Below, piece after piece: positions 18,158-28,211 of a stretch of DNA of 64,000 nucleotides. Each line of letters starts with the position of its first letter. Within the stretch, counting starts at the first letter, position 1. The notes under the pieces are model-generated. The model worked only from the letters and a program-made list of their open reading frames with translations. It did not search any database and was not told where the DNA came from. The stretch spans positions 176,593 through 240,592 of the forward strand of contig CAWEXB010000011.1 of assembly GCA_963812915.1 (NCBI GenBank), read 5' to 3'. A program made the translations under genes and the position numbers. This stretch comes from JACVRW01 sp963812915. Its GTDB lineage: Bacteria; Actinomycetota; Thermoleophilia; Solirubrobacterales; Thermoleophilaceae.

Positions 18158-19771
18158 TCAACACGGCCTGCAGCCGCTCGCCAGCGCTCGCTCGGACTCA
18201 ACGGCCCTCTCCTCCTCGAGCTCAGAATGCATCCGCACGCGTCGCAGCTGCACCGCGGCGAGGGCGGCGGCGCCGATCGCGACCGCGGCGCTCAGGGTGG
18301 CGGCCAGCTGCAGCGCCTGGGTGAACGCCTCGCGGGCCGCATCCACCAGCTCGGTTGCCACAGGCACCGGGAGCTCCTCGCCCGCGGCCGCGGCGCCGCC
18401 GAGCGTGTCGCGGGCGGCGTCCGCCGCCTCGGGTGGGACGCCCGCCGGGACCCCGTCCTCGATCTGGCCGCGGTAGACGGCCGTGCCGACCGCGCCGAGC
18501 ACCGCGATGCCGAGCGCACCGCCGAACTCGGAGCTCGTCTCCGAGATCCCCGCCGCCCCACCGGCCCGCTCGGGCGGGGCCGCCCCCACCATCAGGTCGG
18601 CCGCCAGGGTGTAGACCGGGGCGAGACCGAGGGCGAACACGACGGAACCGGTCACCAGGGTGGCGAGCGCGGACTCGGCGTCGACCTGGGCGAGCAACGC
18701 GAAGCCGGCGCCGGCGAGCGCGAGACCGCCCGCAATCACGAAGCCCGGCCGGATCCGGCGCACGAACATGGGGGTCAGGAGTGCACCGACGACGAACGCA
18801 GCGGCGTAGGGCACCGTCCACAGCCCGGCCTCGAACGGCGACAGGCCGTGAACGAGCTGCAGGTATTGGGCGAGGAAGACGGCGATGCCGAAGTTGACGA
18901 AGAAGCCGAACGTGTTGGCCGCGAGAGCCGCGTTGAACGCGGGCATCCGGAAGAGGCGCAGGTCGATCAGCGGATCGGCAAGCACTTGCTGCCTTCGCAC
19001 GAACGCGACGCCGACGGCGAGCCCGGCGACGATGGACAGGGCCGCGGTCCATCCCACGCCGTCCTGGGCGATCTGCTTTAGGCCATAGATCACCGCCAGC
19101 ACGGCGACGAGCGAGACGGCCGCGCTGATCAGGTCGAGCCTGCCCGCGTCGGGAGCTCGGTACTCGGGCAGCAGCCGCGGCCCCACCACCAGCAACAGCC
19201 CCATCACGGGCAGCGCCGGCAGGAACACCGAGCCCCACCAGAACTGCTCGAGCAACAGCCCGCCGATCAGCGGCCCGACCGCCGCGCCGGCGGAGAAGCT
19301 CGTGATCCACACACCGATCGCGAACGTGCGCTCCCGCGGGTGGTCGAACATGTTGCGGATCAGCGACAGCGTCGACGGCGCCAGCGTCGCCCCCGCGACC
19401 CCGAGCAGCGCGCGGGCCGCGATCAGCATCTCGGCGCTGGTCGACAGCGCCGCGAACACCGAGGCGAGGCCGAATGCGGCGGCGCCGATAAGGAGCAGCC
19501 GGCGGCGGCCGATCCGGTCGCCAAGCGTCCCCATGGTGATCAGCAGCCCGGCGACGAGGAACCCGTAGATGTCCACGATCCACAACAGCTGCGAGCTGGT
19601 CGGCCGGAGGTCCTCGCTCAATGCGGGCAGCGCGAGGTTCAGCACCGTGAGGTCCATCGCGTAGACCAGGCACGGAAGCGCGATCACGGCGAGGCCGATC
19701 CACTCCCGGCGGCCGGCGCGGGCCGGGCCCTGTACCGTCAAGCCAGTCCTCTCGAGGTCGAAGTCATTCAC
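18158..19771 (-). CDS. MFS transporter, DHA2 (14-TM drug:H+ antiporter) family
   Basis: 537 residues with about 14 hydrophobic spans. Signature motifs are AMDLTVLNLALPALSEDL (motif D1), GTLGDRIGRRRLLLIG (motif A), RALLGVAGATLAPSTLSLI (motif B) and GPLIGGLLLEQFWWGSVF (motif C). DHA2 proteins such as QacA and SmvA expel cationic drugs in exchange for protons. It is a single-gene unit; no TetR regulator adjoins it. The charged tail after the last span (ELEEERAVESERALASG) is unremarkable. Confidence 0.9.
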   Translation of the reverse strand: MNDFDLERTGLTVQGPARAGRREWIGLAVIALPCLVYAMDLTVLNLALPALSEDLRPTSSQLLWIVDIYGFLVAGLLITMGTLGDRIGRRRLLLIGAAAFGLASVFAALSTSAEMLIAARALLGVAGATLAPSTLSLIRNMFDHPRERTFAIGVWITSFSAGAAVGPLIGGLLLEQFWWGSVFLPALPVMGLLLVVGPRLLPEYRAPDAGRLDLISAAVSLVAVLAVIYGLKQIAQDGVGWTAALSIVAGLAVGVAFVRRQQVLADPLIDLRLFRMPAFNAALAANTFGFFVNFGIAVFLAQYLQLVHGLSPFEAGLWTVPYAAAFVVGALLTPMFVRRIRPGFVIAGGLALAGAGFALLAQVDAESALATLVTGSVVFALGLAPVYTLAADLMVGAAPPERAGGAAGISETSSEFGGALGIAVLGAVGTAVYRGQIEDGVPAGVPPEAADAARDTLGGAAAAGEELPVPVATELVDAAREAFTQALQLAATLSAAVAIGAAALAAVQLRRVRMHSELEEERAVESERALASGCRPC

Positions 19772-19886
19772 GCGTAACGACTTCGAAGCGCGGCGAAACT
19801 GACCGTGTAGGCAAGATTTCGGCGCGGCGCGACTGCTGAGCCAAAGTCCGGTAGCCCGGCGGCCCGTCGCAGCGCTTCCGCGCGGC

Positions 19887-20525
19887 TTGACCTGGCCCCT
19901 TCGATCAGGGATCGTATACAGGTTGAAAGCGACATCCTGTTCAGGTCGGAAGTGTGCCCTGGCTTTCCATAGGCACCGTTTGCTGCTTGTTCTGGTGCTC
20001 GGCTGCTTGCTTGGAAGTCAGACGGAGTTCGCGACCGCTCAGTCTCAGCCGGACCCGGGCGGCACACCCCAAACGGCGCTCGGGCCTATTGCACCTGAGC
20101 AGAGGTACATGGGGGCCATCGAGGAACCGGGCGATCTCGACACCTTCAGGTTTGATACACCACAGTTGGCCACAAGTATCCAGTTCAGCGTGTCGCACAC
20201 AAATGACCGATGTGAGATTTGGACCACCCTCGCCGATGCGTTTGGCACGACTTCCGAGCTGACGTTCGTCCCCCGGACGGACAGTATGATCTTGCCCCAG
20301 ACTACCCTTGGTGGCGGTACGCTTTACGTCACTGTCAGCGCTGGCTCGCTGCGCGACTGCAGCGGAGCGAGCTATTCACTCATTGTCTCCCTAGCTGACT
20401 TCCCGCAAACGGTTGAAGGCGCCAGAGCGGTGCTTATGTGCTCGGCTGCGTGCACCAAGGAAAGAGGATTAAGTGTTGAGCGGCGACAGCAGATCAGAAG
20501 GGTCAATACAGAGTCGCGGCGCTAG
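19887..20525 (+). CDS. Exported protein of unknown function, PPC-like beta domain, in a lower-GC patch
   Basis: The start is uncertain; an ATG at 19887 gives a long charged N-terminus before the hydrophobic core LLLVLVLGCLLGSQTEFATAQ, which looks like a signal peptide. The mature part has APEQRYMGAIEEPGDLDTFRFDT and ends in SYSLIVSL, the pattern of bacterial pre-peptidase C-terminal beta-sandwich domains. Codon use is visibly less GC-rich than its neighbours, which suggests horizontal transfer. No family can be named with confidence. Confidence 0.55.
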   Translation: MTWPLRSGIVYRLKATSCSGRKCALAFHRHRLLLVLVLGCLLGSQTEFATAQSQPDPGGTPQTALGPIAPEQRYMGAIEEPGDLDTFRFDTPQLATSIQFSVSHTNDRCEIWTTLADAFGTTSELTFVPRTDSMILPQTTLGGGTLYVTVSAGSLRDCSGASYSLIVSLADFPQTVEGARAVLMCSAACTKERGLSVERRQQIRRVNTESRR

Positions 20526-20632
20526 TCGCCGGCGCGCGCTCAGACGCTTGAAACGCTTCACTCGAGGGATTGTAGCGCCGCCAAGGCCGAGATGAACCGC
20601 TGGTGCTCATAGGCACGTGGCGGCGGCGGCGA

Positions 20633-21103
20633 ATGACAGTTGAGATGCGCATTGAGGTAACCACCGCGGTAATCGCTGCCGCAGCTTCTCTCGGCGGTGC
20701 CATCGTAGGCGGAGGCATTACCTATCTCGCGAACGAGCGCCTGCGAGAGGAACAAGACGAGCGCGAGCGTGCCGGGAGCACGAGCCGTCGCGATGCTCGA
20801 AGCGAACCGCTTCCGTACGGTGGAGACCGCAATTCGGACCATGCAGGTCCAGAGGTCTATCTGGAACGAGGTAGCGAAGTCCGCTCGGATTTCAGCAGTG
20901 AGGACCTTGCCTTGGTGGTGGCGCGTTTAACCGGTAGACAGTCGGCAGTGTTGGCTGACGCCCGCGTCTGCGTTGACCGCCTAGACAATCTGCTCGCTGG
21001 CGACAGGCCGGGGGAGAGCGTAGATCGGTTCGATGCTAATCAGTTGCGGCCACTTCGTGAGTGCGTGCATGATGGTCGGGCTGCTCCTGGCGCCGCTCGT
21101 TAA
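20633..21103 (+). CDS. Small N-terminally anchored membrane protein, apparently with two frameshifts
   Basis: The ATG at 20633 is followed by a single span, TTAVIAAAASLGGAIVGGGI, then a charged helix ERLREEQDERERA. The natural continuation ARAVAMLEANRFRTVETAIRTM is one frame over (break near 20780), and the frame returns near 20895 as SSEDLALVVARLTGRQSAVL. Joined, this is a one-span protein with a cytosolic helical domain, a type common among orphan actinobacterial genes. Function unknown. GC is lower than in flanking genes. Confidence 0.5.
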   Translation: MTVEMRIEVTTAVIAAAASLGGAIVGGGITYLANERLREEQDERERAGSTSRRDARSEPLPYGGDRNSDHAGPEVYLERGSEVRSDFSSEDLALVVARLTGRQSAVLADARVCVDRLDNLLAGDRPGESVDRFDANQLRPLRECVHDGRAAPGAAR

Positions 21104-21188
21104 CACCGATCCGGTGGAGTGACAGTCACCCTGACTACAGAGCCACCAGGCACCGCCGTTTCCCTGTTGAGAAAGGTGCGGCGGCGCA

Positions 21189-23557
21189 GTGACAAACACG
21201 GTCCGGCGGCGAACACGGACGCCGCACCGACGGCTCATCGTTGCCGCAGGCGCTGCGGCGCTGCTGTGCGGCGGCGGGCCGAGCGCCCCGGCCTTGGCAG
21301 TCCTGGAGCCTTCGGTCCAGACGGGCGCGCGGTTCGAGCCGGGACACGTGATCGTCCGCTACCGCCCCGCCACCGACGCCTCCGAGCGGCGGCCACACGC
21401 CGGGGTGTGGACGCCCTGTCCGGCAGGGCGATCGGCGTCGCGCGCGCCGAGTTGCTCGGGCTGCCAGCGGGTCGCTCGGTGAGCGCGGCGGTGGCCGACC
21501 TCCAGAGGCGGCCAGAAGTGGAGTTCGCACAGCCCGACTGGATCTATCAGCTCGAGGAAGTCCCCGACGATCCCCGGTTCAGGGAGCAGTGGGGCCTAAA
21601 CAACACGGGCCAGAGGATCAACACGGGCCAGGGGGCACTGGTGGCCGGGACGCCCGACGCCGACATCGACGCCCCGGAGGCCTGGGACACCACGATAGGG
21701 AGCGACACGATCGTCGTCGGAGTCATCGACTCCGGTGTTAACACGCGCCACCCAGAGCTCGTTCCGAATCTCTTCGTCAACGCCGCAGAGGCGGCCGGCG
21801 GCGCGGGTGTGGATGACGACGGCAACGGCCGGGTCGACGACGTAAACGGCTTCGACTTCCGCAACAGGAATGGCCGGGTCTCCGACGACGCCAATCAGCA
21901 CGGCACGCTCGTGGCCAGCGTGATCGGGGCGCGCGGCGGGAACGGCCTCGGCGTGACCGGCGTGGCCCAGCGGGTCAAGATCCTTCCGCTCCAAGCGGCT
22001 TCCGATCTCGGCGAGATATCGACCTCGGCGGCGGTCGAGGCGGTGGCGTACGCCCGCCAGATACGCGCCCAGGTGGTGAACATGAGCTTCGGCTCCTGGG
22101 GCCCGCCACGCGCCGGTGACGGGGCGCTCCAGGCGGCGATCGAGGCCTCGCCGGAAATCCTCTTCACCACCTCGGCGGGTAACCGAGGACCCGGCCACCG
22201 GCAACGCCAACAACAACGACGTCAAGCCTCATTGGCCGTCCAACCTCACCGTCGACCACCCAAACGTGATCGCGGTGGCCAGCACCGACAGTAAGGATGC
22301 CCTCTCGGCCACGTCCTCGTTCGGGCCGAACACGGTGGATCTGGCAGCGCCCGGTGACGACATACTGGGCGCGTCGGTCCCGCTCAACCCGACGCCCGTG
22401 CTCACCGAGAACTTCCAGGGCGTGACGCCGCCGAACCTCCCCCCGGATTGGTTGGGCTGGGCCACGGTGATCCAGTTCGGACCAACTCTGTCACCGACTC
22501 GCCGGGCGCCAACTACGCCCCTAATGCCTTCACTACATCGACGAGCCCGCGGTTCACCCCGCCCGCCGACGCCACGCTCTGCGACGTCGGCCACGACCGT
22601 CGCCGCCGCCTGGAGCCAGGCGACTTCTTCGGCGTGGCGGCCTCGAACGACGATGGCCTGAGCTACTTCGACATCGAGCGGCTGGACACGGACTCCGTCG
22701 GCCCCGGCCTACGCTCGACCCCCGATCCGCCCCGCTTCCGCACCGACGGATCGGCCGCGACGCGGGTCCAGTTCTGGCTCGATGCCGACGGCGACGCGAT
22801 CACAGACGACGGCGTCTATGTGGACAACGTCGCCGTCCGCTGCGGGCCCTCGAGCGAGGCGGGTCTACGCTTCTTCCAGGGCACGTCACTAGCCTCACCT
22901 GCGGTCGCGGGAGTGGCGGCGCTCATGCTCTCCAGGAACCCCGCGCTCTCGCCGCCTGAGCTCAAGGCCGCTCTGCGCAACACCGCGGACCGTGTCGCGG
23001 GCTTGGTGGGCAGGGTCTCCACGAACGGTCGACTGAACGCCGACAAGGCGCTGCGCCCGCCCACTTCCCTAGTGACGGGCGACGACGTCACTCCGCCCGT
23101 GAAGCCGATATCCGACACACAACCCCCGGTCGTTACCAACTTGGCCCTCGTTCCGCCGAAGTTCCGGCCGCTGCGCTCCGGCGCGAGCGTGCGCGCGGCC
23201 GCGACGAAGCGCGGCTCACGGCTCCGCTTCCGCGTCAACGAGACCGTGCGCGTCCGCATCGCGATTGACGCTCGCAGGTCTGGGCGCCGGGTCGGGCGCC
23301 GCTGTCTGCGCCTCGAGCCGAAGCGGCGCACGCGCCGGAGGTGCACTCGCTACGTTGCGAAGGGCACCTACCTGATGCCCGGCCAGCTCACCGGGCTCGT
23401 CCGGCGCACATTCAGCGGGCGCATCCGCAGGAAGGTGCTCAAGCCAGGTCCCTACCGGCTCAGCGTCACTGCCACCGATTTGGCCGGGAACCGGTCGAAG
23501 GCCGCCCGCAAAGGCTTCCGCATCCTCAGGCCGCCCCACCTCGAGGCGACACGTTGA
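21189..23557 (+). CDS. Secreted subtilisin-like serine protease (S8), three frameshifts
   Basis: GTG at 21189 opens a signal peptide (LIVAAGAAALLCGGGPSAPALA) and an inhibitor-like prodomain (FEPGHVIVRYRP, then ADLQRRPEVEFAQPDWIYQ). The catalytic domain shows Asp in VVGVIDSGVN, His in NQHGTLVASVIG, the oxyanion Asn region TTSAGN, and Ser in GTSLASPAVAGVAALM. Between the Asn and Ser blocks lies an extra beta-rich insert of about 110 residues (YFDIERLDTDSVGPG...VQFWLDADGDAITDDGVYVDN). The C-terminal 150 residues are Arg-rich with an Ig-like repeat (YRLSVTATDLAGN). Frame breaks sit near 21395, 22180 and 22480. All triad residues survive, so it is probably an active secreted protease. Confidence 0.85.
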
Positions 23558-23743
23558 CCCTTACGCTAAGCGGGCGCGGCTAGCTTCGTCCCTTGTGCGG
23601 CGCCCGTCGCGACGCGCTCCACGTCTAGCCGGGGAAGGAACCGCTCCAGCCAATTCGGGATCCACCAGTTGCGGCTCCGCGAGAGGGCTCACGGGGGCCG
23701 AGCCCCGAGAGAGTCGCTCGACGATGCCCTGCCGCCTGGTGCC

Positions 23744-24541
23744 TCAGGGACCGAGCAGCTCCACCACGTCCGCGATCGAGTCCACCACCCGTGAGGCGCG
23801 GTATGGAAACCGCTCGGCCTCGTCGCGCGACGTGACGCCGGTGAGCACCAGGATCGTTTCGAGCCCGGCCTCGAGCCCGGCGACGACGTCCGTGTCCATG
23901 CGATCGCCGATCATCGTCGTGCTCTCCGAATGCGCGCCCAGCGAATTGAGCGCGGAGCGAATCATCAGAGGGTTCGGCTTTCCGACGAAGTAGGGCGCGG
24001 CGCCGGTCGCGCGACTGATCAGCGCCGCCGCCGCGCCGGTCGCGGGCACCGGGCCCGCAGGGGAGGGACCGGTCGGGTCGGGATTCGTCGCGATGAATCG
24101 CGCGCCGCGGGTCACCAGCCGGATCGCCTGTGTGATGCGCTCGAAGCTGTAGGTCCTCGTCTCGCCCAGGACGACATAGTCCGGATCGCGCTCGGTCAGC
24201 GTGTAGCCCGCGTTGTGGAGCGCCGTGGTCAGGCCCACCTCGCCGATCGCAAACGCCGTCCCGCCCGGGCGTTGGTCCTCGAGAAACCGCGCGGTCGCGA
24301 GCGCCGACGTCCAGATCGCCTCCTCGGGTACGTCGAGGCCGCTCGCCCGCAGTCGCGCCGCCAGGTCACGGCCCGTGTAGATCGAGTTGTTCGTCAGCAC
24401 GAGAAACGGAAGGCCGTGATGGCGAAGACGCGACAGGAAGGCGTCCGCGCCGGGGATCGCGATCTCCTCCCGCACCAGCACGCCGTCCATGTCGATCAGC
24501 CACGACCGCGGAGGCTCCCCGCGACTACCTTGCGGGGTCAA
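23744..24541 (-). CDS. HAD-IIA family phosphatase (NagD/AraL-like)
   Basis: 265 residues. Motif I is WLIDMDGVLVRE (nucleophile Asp), motif II LVLTNNS, the C2-type cap lies in the middle, and motif III/IV is VGKPNPLMI followed by MIGDRMDTDVVAGLEAG. These enzymes dephosphorylate sugar or nucleotide phosphates. It converges with the subtilase gene; the 186-base gap between them holds no gene I can see. The substrate cannot be read from sequence. Confidence 0.9.
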   Translation of the reverse strand: MTPQGSRGEPPRSWLIDMDGVLVREEIAIPGADAFLSRLRHHGLPFLVLTNNSIYTGRDLAARLRASGLDVPEEAIWTSALATARFLEDQRPGGTAFAIGEVGLTTALHNAGYTLTERDPDYVVLGETRTYSFERITQAIRLVTRGARFIATNPDPTGPSPAGPVPATGAAAALISRATGAAPYFVGKPNPLMIRSALNSLGAHSESTTMIGDRMDTDVVAGLEAGLETILVLTGVTSRDEAERFPYRASRVVDSIADVVELLGP

Positions 24542-24696
24542 GGCACGCGACCTGGTACCGGGGCGAGGACCGCCTGGTAGCGGTCGGGGCTCATGGACGA
24601 GATCATGCCGAATCGAGTGAAAGCGCTCGAACCCGGCCGAGCGGTAGAGTCAGCGCCGGGACTCGAAAGGAGCGCAGCATCCTTCCCTCCGGAGCC

Positions 24697-26917
24697 GTGC
24701 TCACCGAAACCAAACTGCAGGCTCCCCGCGCACGCAAGGGGCTCGTGAGCCGCGACCGCCTGGTCGCGCGGATCCTCGCGGCCGGCGATGCGCGCCTGGC
24801 TCTGATCCACGCGCCGGCCGGGTCGGGAAAGACGACCCTACTCAGCGAGTGGCGGGCGACGCCTGCGGAGGAGCGCCCCTTCGCCTGGCTCTCGCTCGAC
24901 ACCGAGGACAACGACCCGGTTCGCTTCTGGGAGGGCGTGATCGGGGCGCTCCGCACGGTCGAGCCCGGCATCGGAGAGCGGCCGCTCGGCTTGCTCGCGG
25001 GTCCCGCCAGCCTCACGGAGGTCGTGCTCCCGTCGCTCATCAACGAGCTCGTGGCGCTTCCTCGGCACCTCGTGCTCGTGCTCGACGACCATCACTTGAT
25101 CGTCAACTCGAAGGTCAACGAATCGCTCGCATTCCTCCTCGATCACCTCCCGGGCTCGGTTCAGCTGGCGAATCGCCAGCCGCTCCGAGCCGCCGGGTTG
25201 CCGCTCGGGCGGCTCCGGGTCCGGCGCGAGATCGTCGAGATCCGCGCGCCCGACCTTCGGTTCACCGACGACGAGGCCACGGCATTGCTAAACGGCGCGC
25301 TCGAGCTCGGCCTCGACGACGCCGACATCGTGCGGCTGCAGGGTCGGACCGAGGGCTGGGCGGCGGGGCTGCAGCTGGCCGCCCTGTCGCTGGCGGGCCA
25401 CCCCGACGCGCACGCCTTCATCGCGTCGTTCGCCGGCGACGACCGCCCGACCGTCGATTACCTGGGCTTCGAGATGCTCGACGGTCAGACCGACGCCATC
25501 CGCGACTTCCTGCTGCGGACCTCGATCCTCGGGCGCCTGTGCGGACCGCTCTGCGACGCGGTCACGGGCGCCGAGCACTCGGCGGCGCGCCTCGACGACT
25601 TCGAGCGGCTGGGCCTGTTCCTGCTCCCGCTCGACACGAAGCGGGAGTGGTATCGCTACCACAACCTCTTCGCCGAGCTGCTCCGCCACGAGCTCGCGCG
25701 GACCTGGCCAGAGCTGGTCGCGGGCCTTCACCGCCGGGCCTGCGCCTGGTACGGCGCGCGGGGCCTCGTCCCCGAGGCCATCCATCACGCGACGGCCGGC
25801 GGCGACGTCGCCGAGGCCAGCCGCCTAATCACAGGTCACTGGTACGACTACCTGCAGCGGGGGCGTATCACCACCGTCGCGGGCTGGCTCGACGCGTTGG
25901 GTGACGATGCCGTGCGCGGCGATCCCAGCCTGTCCCTGACGAAGGCCTGGATCGCCGTCAACACCGGGCGGCTCGACGAGGTCGGCCGCTGGATCGAGAC
26001 CGCGGAGTCCGTGCTCGACGGCGACGGCGATGCCGACAAAGAGCTCGAGTCCGGGGTGGCGAGCCTCAACGAGATCCACCGTTATATGGGCGGCGACGTC
26101 CGCCGAGCGGTCGAGGCCGGCCGGCGCTCGGTGGAACGGGGCAAGACGCCGTGGCGGCCGGTCGGCTGCCCCGTGCTCGGAATCGCCCTGTTTTGGAGCG
26201 GGCACGCTGCCGAGGCGGCGGACGAGCTTACGGACGCGGTGGAGGAGGGTAGGTCGGCGGGCAACCACCTGGCGGTTGTGCACGCCTCCGGCGGCCTCGC
26301 GGCGATCAGCGCCGAGGCGGGCGATCTCCAGGAGGCCGACCGCATCGCGCAGGCGGCGCTGCAGCTAGCGGACGAGCGCAGCCTGGCGGAGCACTGGGCC
26401 ACAGCCATGGCGCGCGTCGTACACGGCCGAGCGCTCGAGCAGAAGGGCAAGCTGGCGGAGGCGGACGACGAGATCGAACGCGCGACCGAGCTCTCCCAGC
26501 GCGGCGTGGCGGCGATCGAGATCGCCTACTCCCTGCTGTCGCGGGCCGAGGGCCGCCGGCTACAGGGAGATCCAAAGGGCGCCACCGCGCTCGCGGCCGA
26601 GGCCCGTGCGGTCGTCGAGCGCTGCCCCGACCCCGGCATCCTGCGCGAGCATGCTGGCCCGGAGCGGAGCGCCAACTCCACCTCGCGTCCCCGCGCCGAG
26701 CCGCGGACGGCGACGTGCTGCCCGACGAGCTGACCGAGCCGGGAGATGGCCGTGCTTCGACTCTTGCCGAGCGAGCTCTCGCAGCGGGAGATCGCGCTCC
26801 ACGCTATATGTCTCGCTCAACACCGTGAAGACTCACGCTCGCGGCATCTATCGCAAGCTGGGCGTGGGCACTCGCGACGAGGCGGTTGCCCGCGCGCGGG
26901 ATCTGGGTGTGCTCTAG
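24697..26917 (+). CDS. MalT/LAL-type LuxR transcriptional regulator, frameshifted in its C-terminal third
   Basis: GTG start, MLTETKLQAPRARKGLVSRDRL, then an AAA-like NTPase with Walker A HAPAGSGKTTLLSEW and Walker B LVLVLDDHH, a winged-helix/TPR sensor region, and a C-terminal LuxR helix-turn-helix, YVSLNTVKTHARGIYRKLGVGTRDEAV. The first 640 residues are in one frame. At least three single-base shifts (about 26655, 26737, 26800) separate it from the HTH. Large ATP-binding LuxR regulators respond to a ligand by oligomerising and activating neighbouring genes; targets are unknown. The ECF sigma genes follow on the same strand. Confidence 0.85.
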
Positions 26918-27003
26918 AAGCGGAAGGTGGCCAGAAGATCACCCTCGGGTGAACCGCTCCGCGGGTGAAGACAGGCCACGCTGGCTCGTGGGACGGTTGC
27001 GCC

Positions 27004-27222
27004 ATGGAGGACTCGAACGCCCAGCGACAGCGCTATCGCGTCGTGGTTCGCGGTCGGCTCAGCGAGAGGCTGGGCTCCGCGTTCGGCGAGCTGGAGCTGC
27101 AGCGGAGGGCCGGTCAGACTGTGCTGAGCGGTAACGGCGATCGGGAGCGGCTGGACGCCGTGCTCGACCGCCTCCACGAGCTCGGCCTCGAAGTGGTGAG
27201 CGTGAATGCAGAGCGACTGACC
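27004..27222 (+). CDS. Small domain or small protein preceding the ECF sigma factor
   Basis: ATG at 27004 reads QRYRVVVRGRLSERLGSAFGELELQ then GQTVLSGNGDRERLDAVLDRLHELGLEVVSVN. This alternating strand-helix pattern of about 65 residues looks like a compact ferredoxin-like/ACT-like fold. As sequenced it runs in frame into the sigma factor, but a TGA one frame over (27218-27220) followed by GTG at 27223 suggests it is a separate gene merged by a base shift. Function unknown. Confidence 0.5.
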
Positions 27223-27969
27223 GTGAAGCTGGTCGCCGCTCTGAAGCGAGGCGACGAGCGCGCCTTCGCCGCGCTGATCGACGATCTGGGCTCCTCGCTG
27301 CTGCGCGTGGCGATGGGCTACATCTCGAGCCGCGCCGTCGCCGAGGAGGTCGTGCAGGAGACCTGGCTGGGGGGTGGTCCGGGGACTCGACCGCTTCGAG
27401 GGACGTTCCTCCCTGAAGACCTGGATCTTCCGGATCCTCACCAACACCGCGGTCACGCGCGGGGCGCGCGAAAGACGCATCGGGCCGTTCTCGTCGCTCG
27501 CCGACGACGACGGGGAGCCGCTCGATCCCGATCGCTTCCTCCCGAGCGACCACGAGCGCTATCCGGACCACTGGGCGCTCGGGCCCACGCCGTGGGAGAC
27601 ACCGGAGCAGGGCTTGTCTCGGCGGAGACCCGCGAGGTGGTGACGGCGGCGATCGAGGAGCTGCCGGACGCGCAGCGGACGGTCGTGACGCTGCGGGACG
27701 TCGAGGGCTGGCCCTCGGGCGAGGTATGCGACGCGCTCGAGATCAGCGAGGGAAACCAGCGCGTGCTGCTGCATCGCGCCCGAACCAAGGTGCGCGCGGC
27801 GCTGGAGCGCTACTACGACGCGGCCGAGCTGACGGTCACGCCTGCTGGTGTAACGCGCGCCGAGCGGTGGCACACTAGTCCTGCGAGTGGCCGCGCAACC
27901 GGAACCGACGTGCAAGGAGCTGGTGGAGCTCGTTACCGAGTATCTCGACGACGCGCTTGCGCCGCCTGA
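27223..27969 (+). CDS. ECF RNA polymerase sigma factor (two frameshifts)
   Basis: VKLVAALKRGDERAFAALIDD begins region 2, followed by MGYISSRAVAEEVVQETWL (promoter -10 recognition helix). The next part, RGLDRFEGRSSLKTWIFRILTNTAVTRG, is one frame over (break near 27372). The frame returns near 27615 as TREVVTAAIEELPDAQRTVVTLRDVEGWPSGEVCDALEISEGNQR (given here as two joined blocks; region 4, HTH). The end is uncertain: the frame overruns the anti-sigma gene, and the recognisable protein stops near 27830. The adjacent zinc-finger anti-sigma gene is its likely partner. Confidence 0.82.
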   Translation: MKLVAALKRGDERAFAALIDDLGSSLLRVAMGYISSRAVAEEVVQETWLGGGPGTRPLRGTFLPEDLDLPDPHQHRGHARGARKTHRAVLVARRRRRGAARSRSLPPERPRALSGPLGARAHAVGDTGAGLVSAETREVVTAAIEELPDAQRTVVTLRDVEGWPSGEVCDALEISEGNQRVLLHRARTKVRAALERYYDAAELTVTPAGVTRAERWHTSPASGRATGTDVQGAGGARYRVSRRRACAA

Positions 27970-28135
27970 ACGCGCCGCGTTCGAGCGGCACATCTCGTCC
28001 TGCAAGGACTGCGGCGTCTACCTCGACCAGATGCGCACGACGATCGCCGTGCTCGGGGACCTGCCGCCGGAGCGGTTGCCGCGGTCTGCCCGTGACGGCC
28101 TGCTCGCGACCTTCAGGTCTTGGACGAGCAGTTAG
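27887..28135 (+). CDS. Zinc-finger anti-sigma factor
   Basis: 82 residues from GTG 27887. The ZAS motif H-x3-C-x2-C is seen as RHISSCKDC, preceded by CKELVELVTEYLDDALAPPE, the usual anti-sigma helix. There is no membrane span, so it is a soluble anti-sigma of the RsrA/ChrR kind that could sense oxidation or metal. It directly follows the ECF sigma gene, as such partners normally do. Confidence 0.88.
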   Translation: MAAQPEPTCKELVELVTEYLDDALAPPERAAFERHISSCKDCGVYLDQMRTTIAVLGDLPPERLPRSARDGLLATFRSWTSS

Positions 28136-28211
28136 CGGCGCCGGCGTGTAACGGCGCTCCGCTCGCCTCGACTACCCCTGTGTAGCCCAGCAACCTAGAA
28201 GGAGTCAACGC

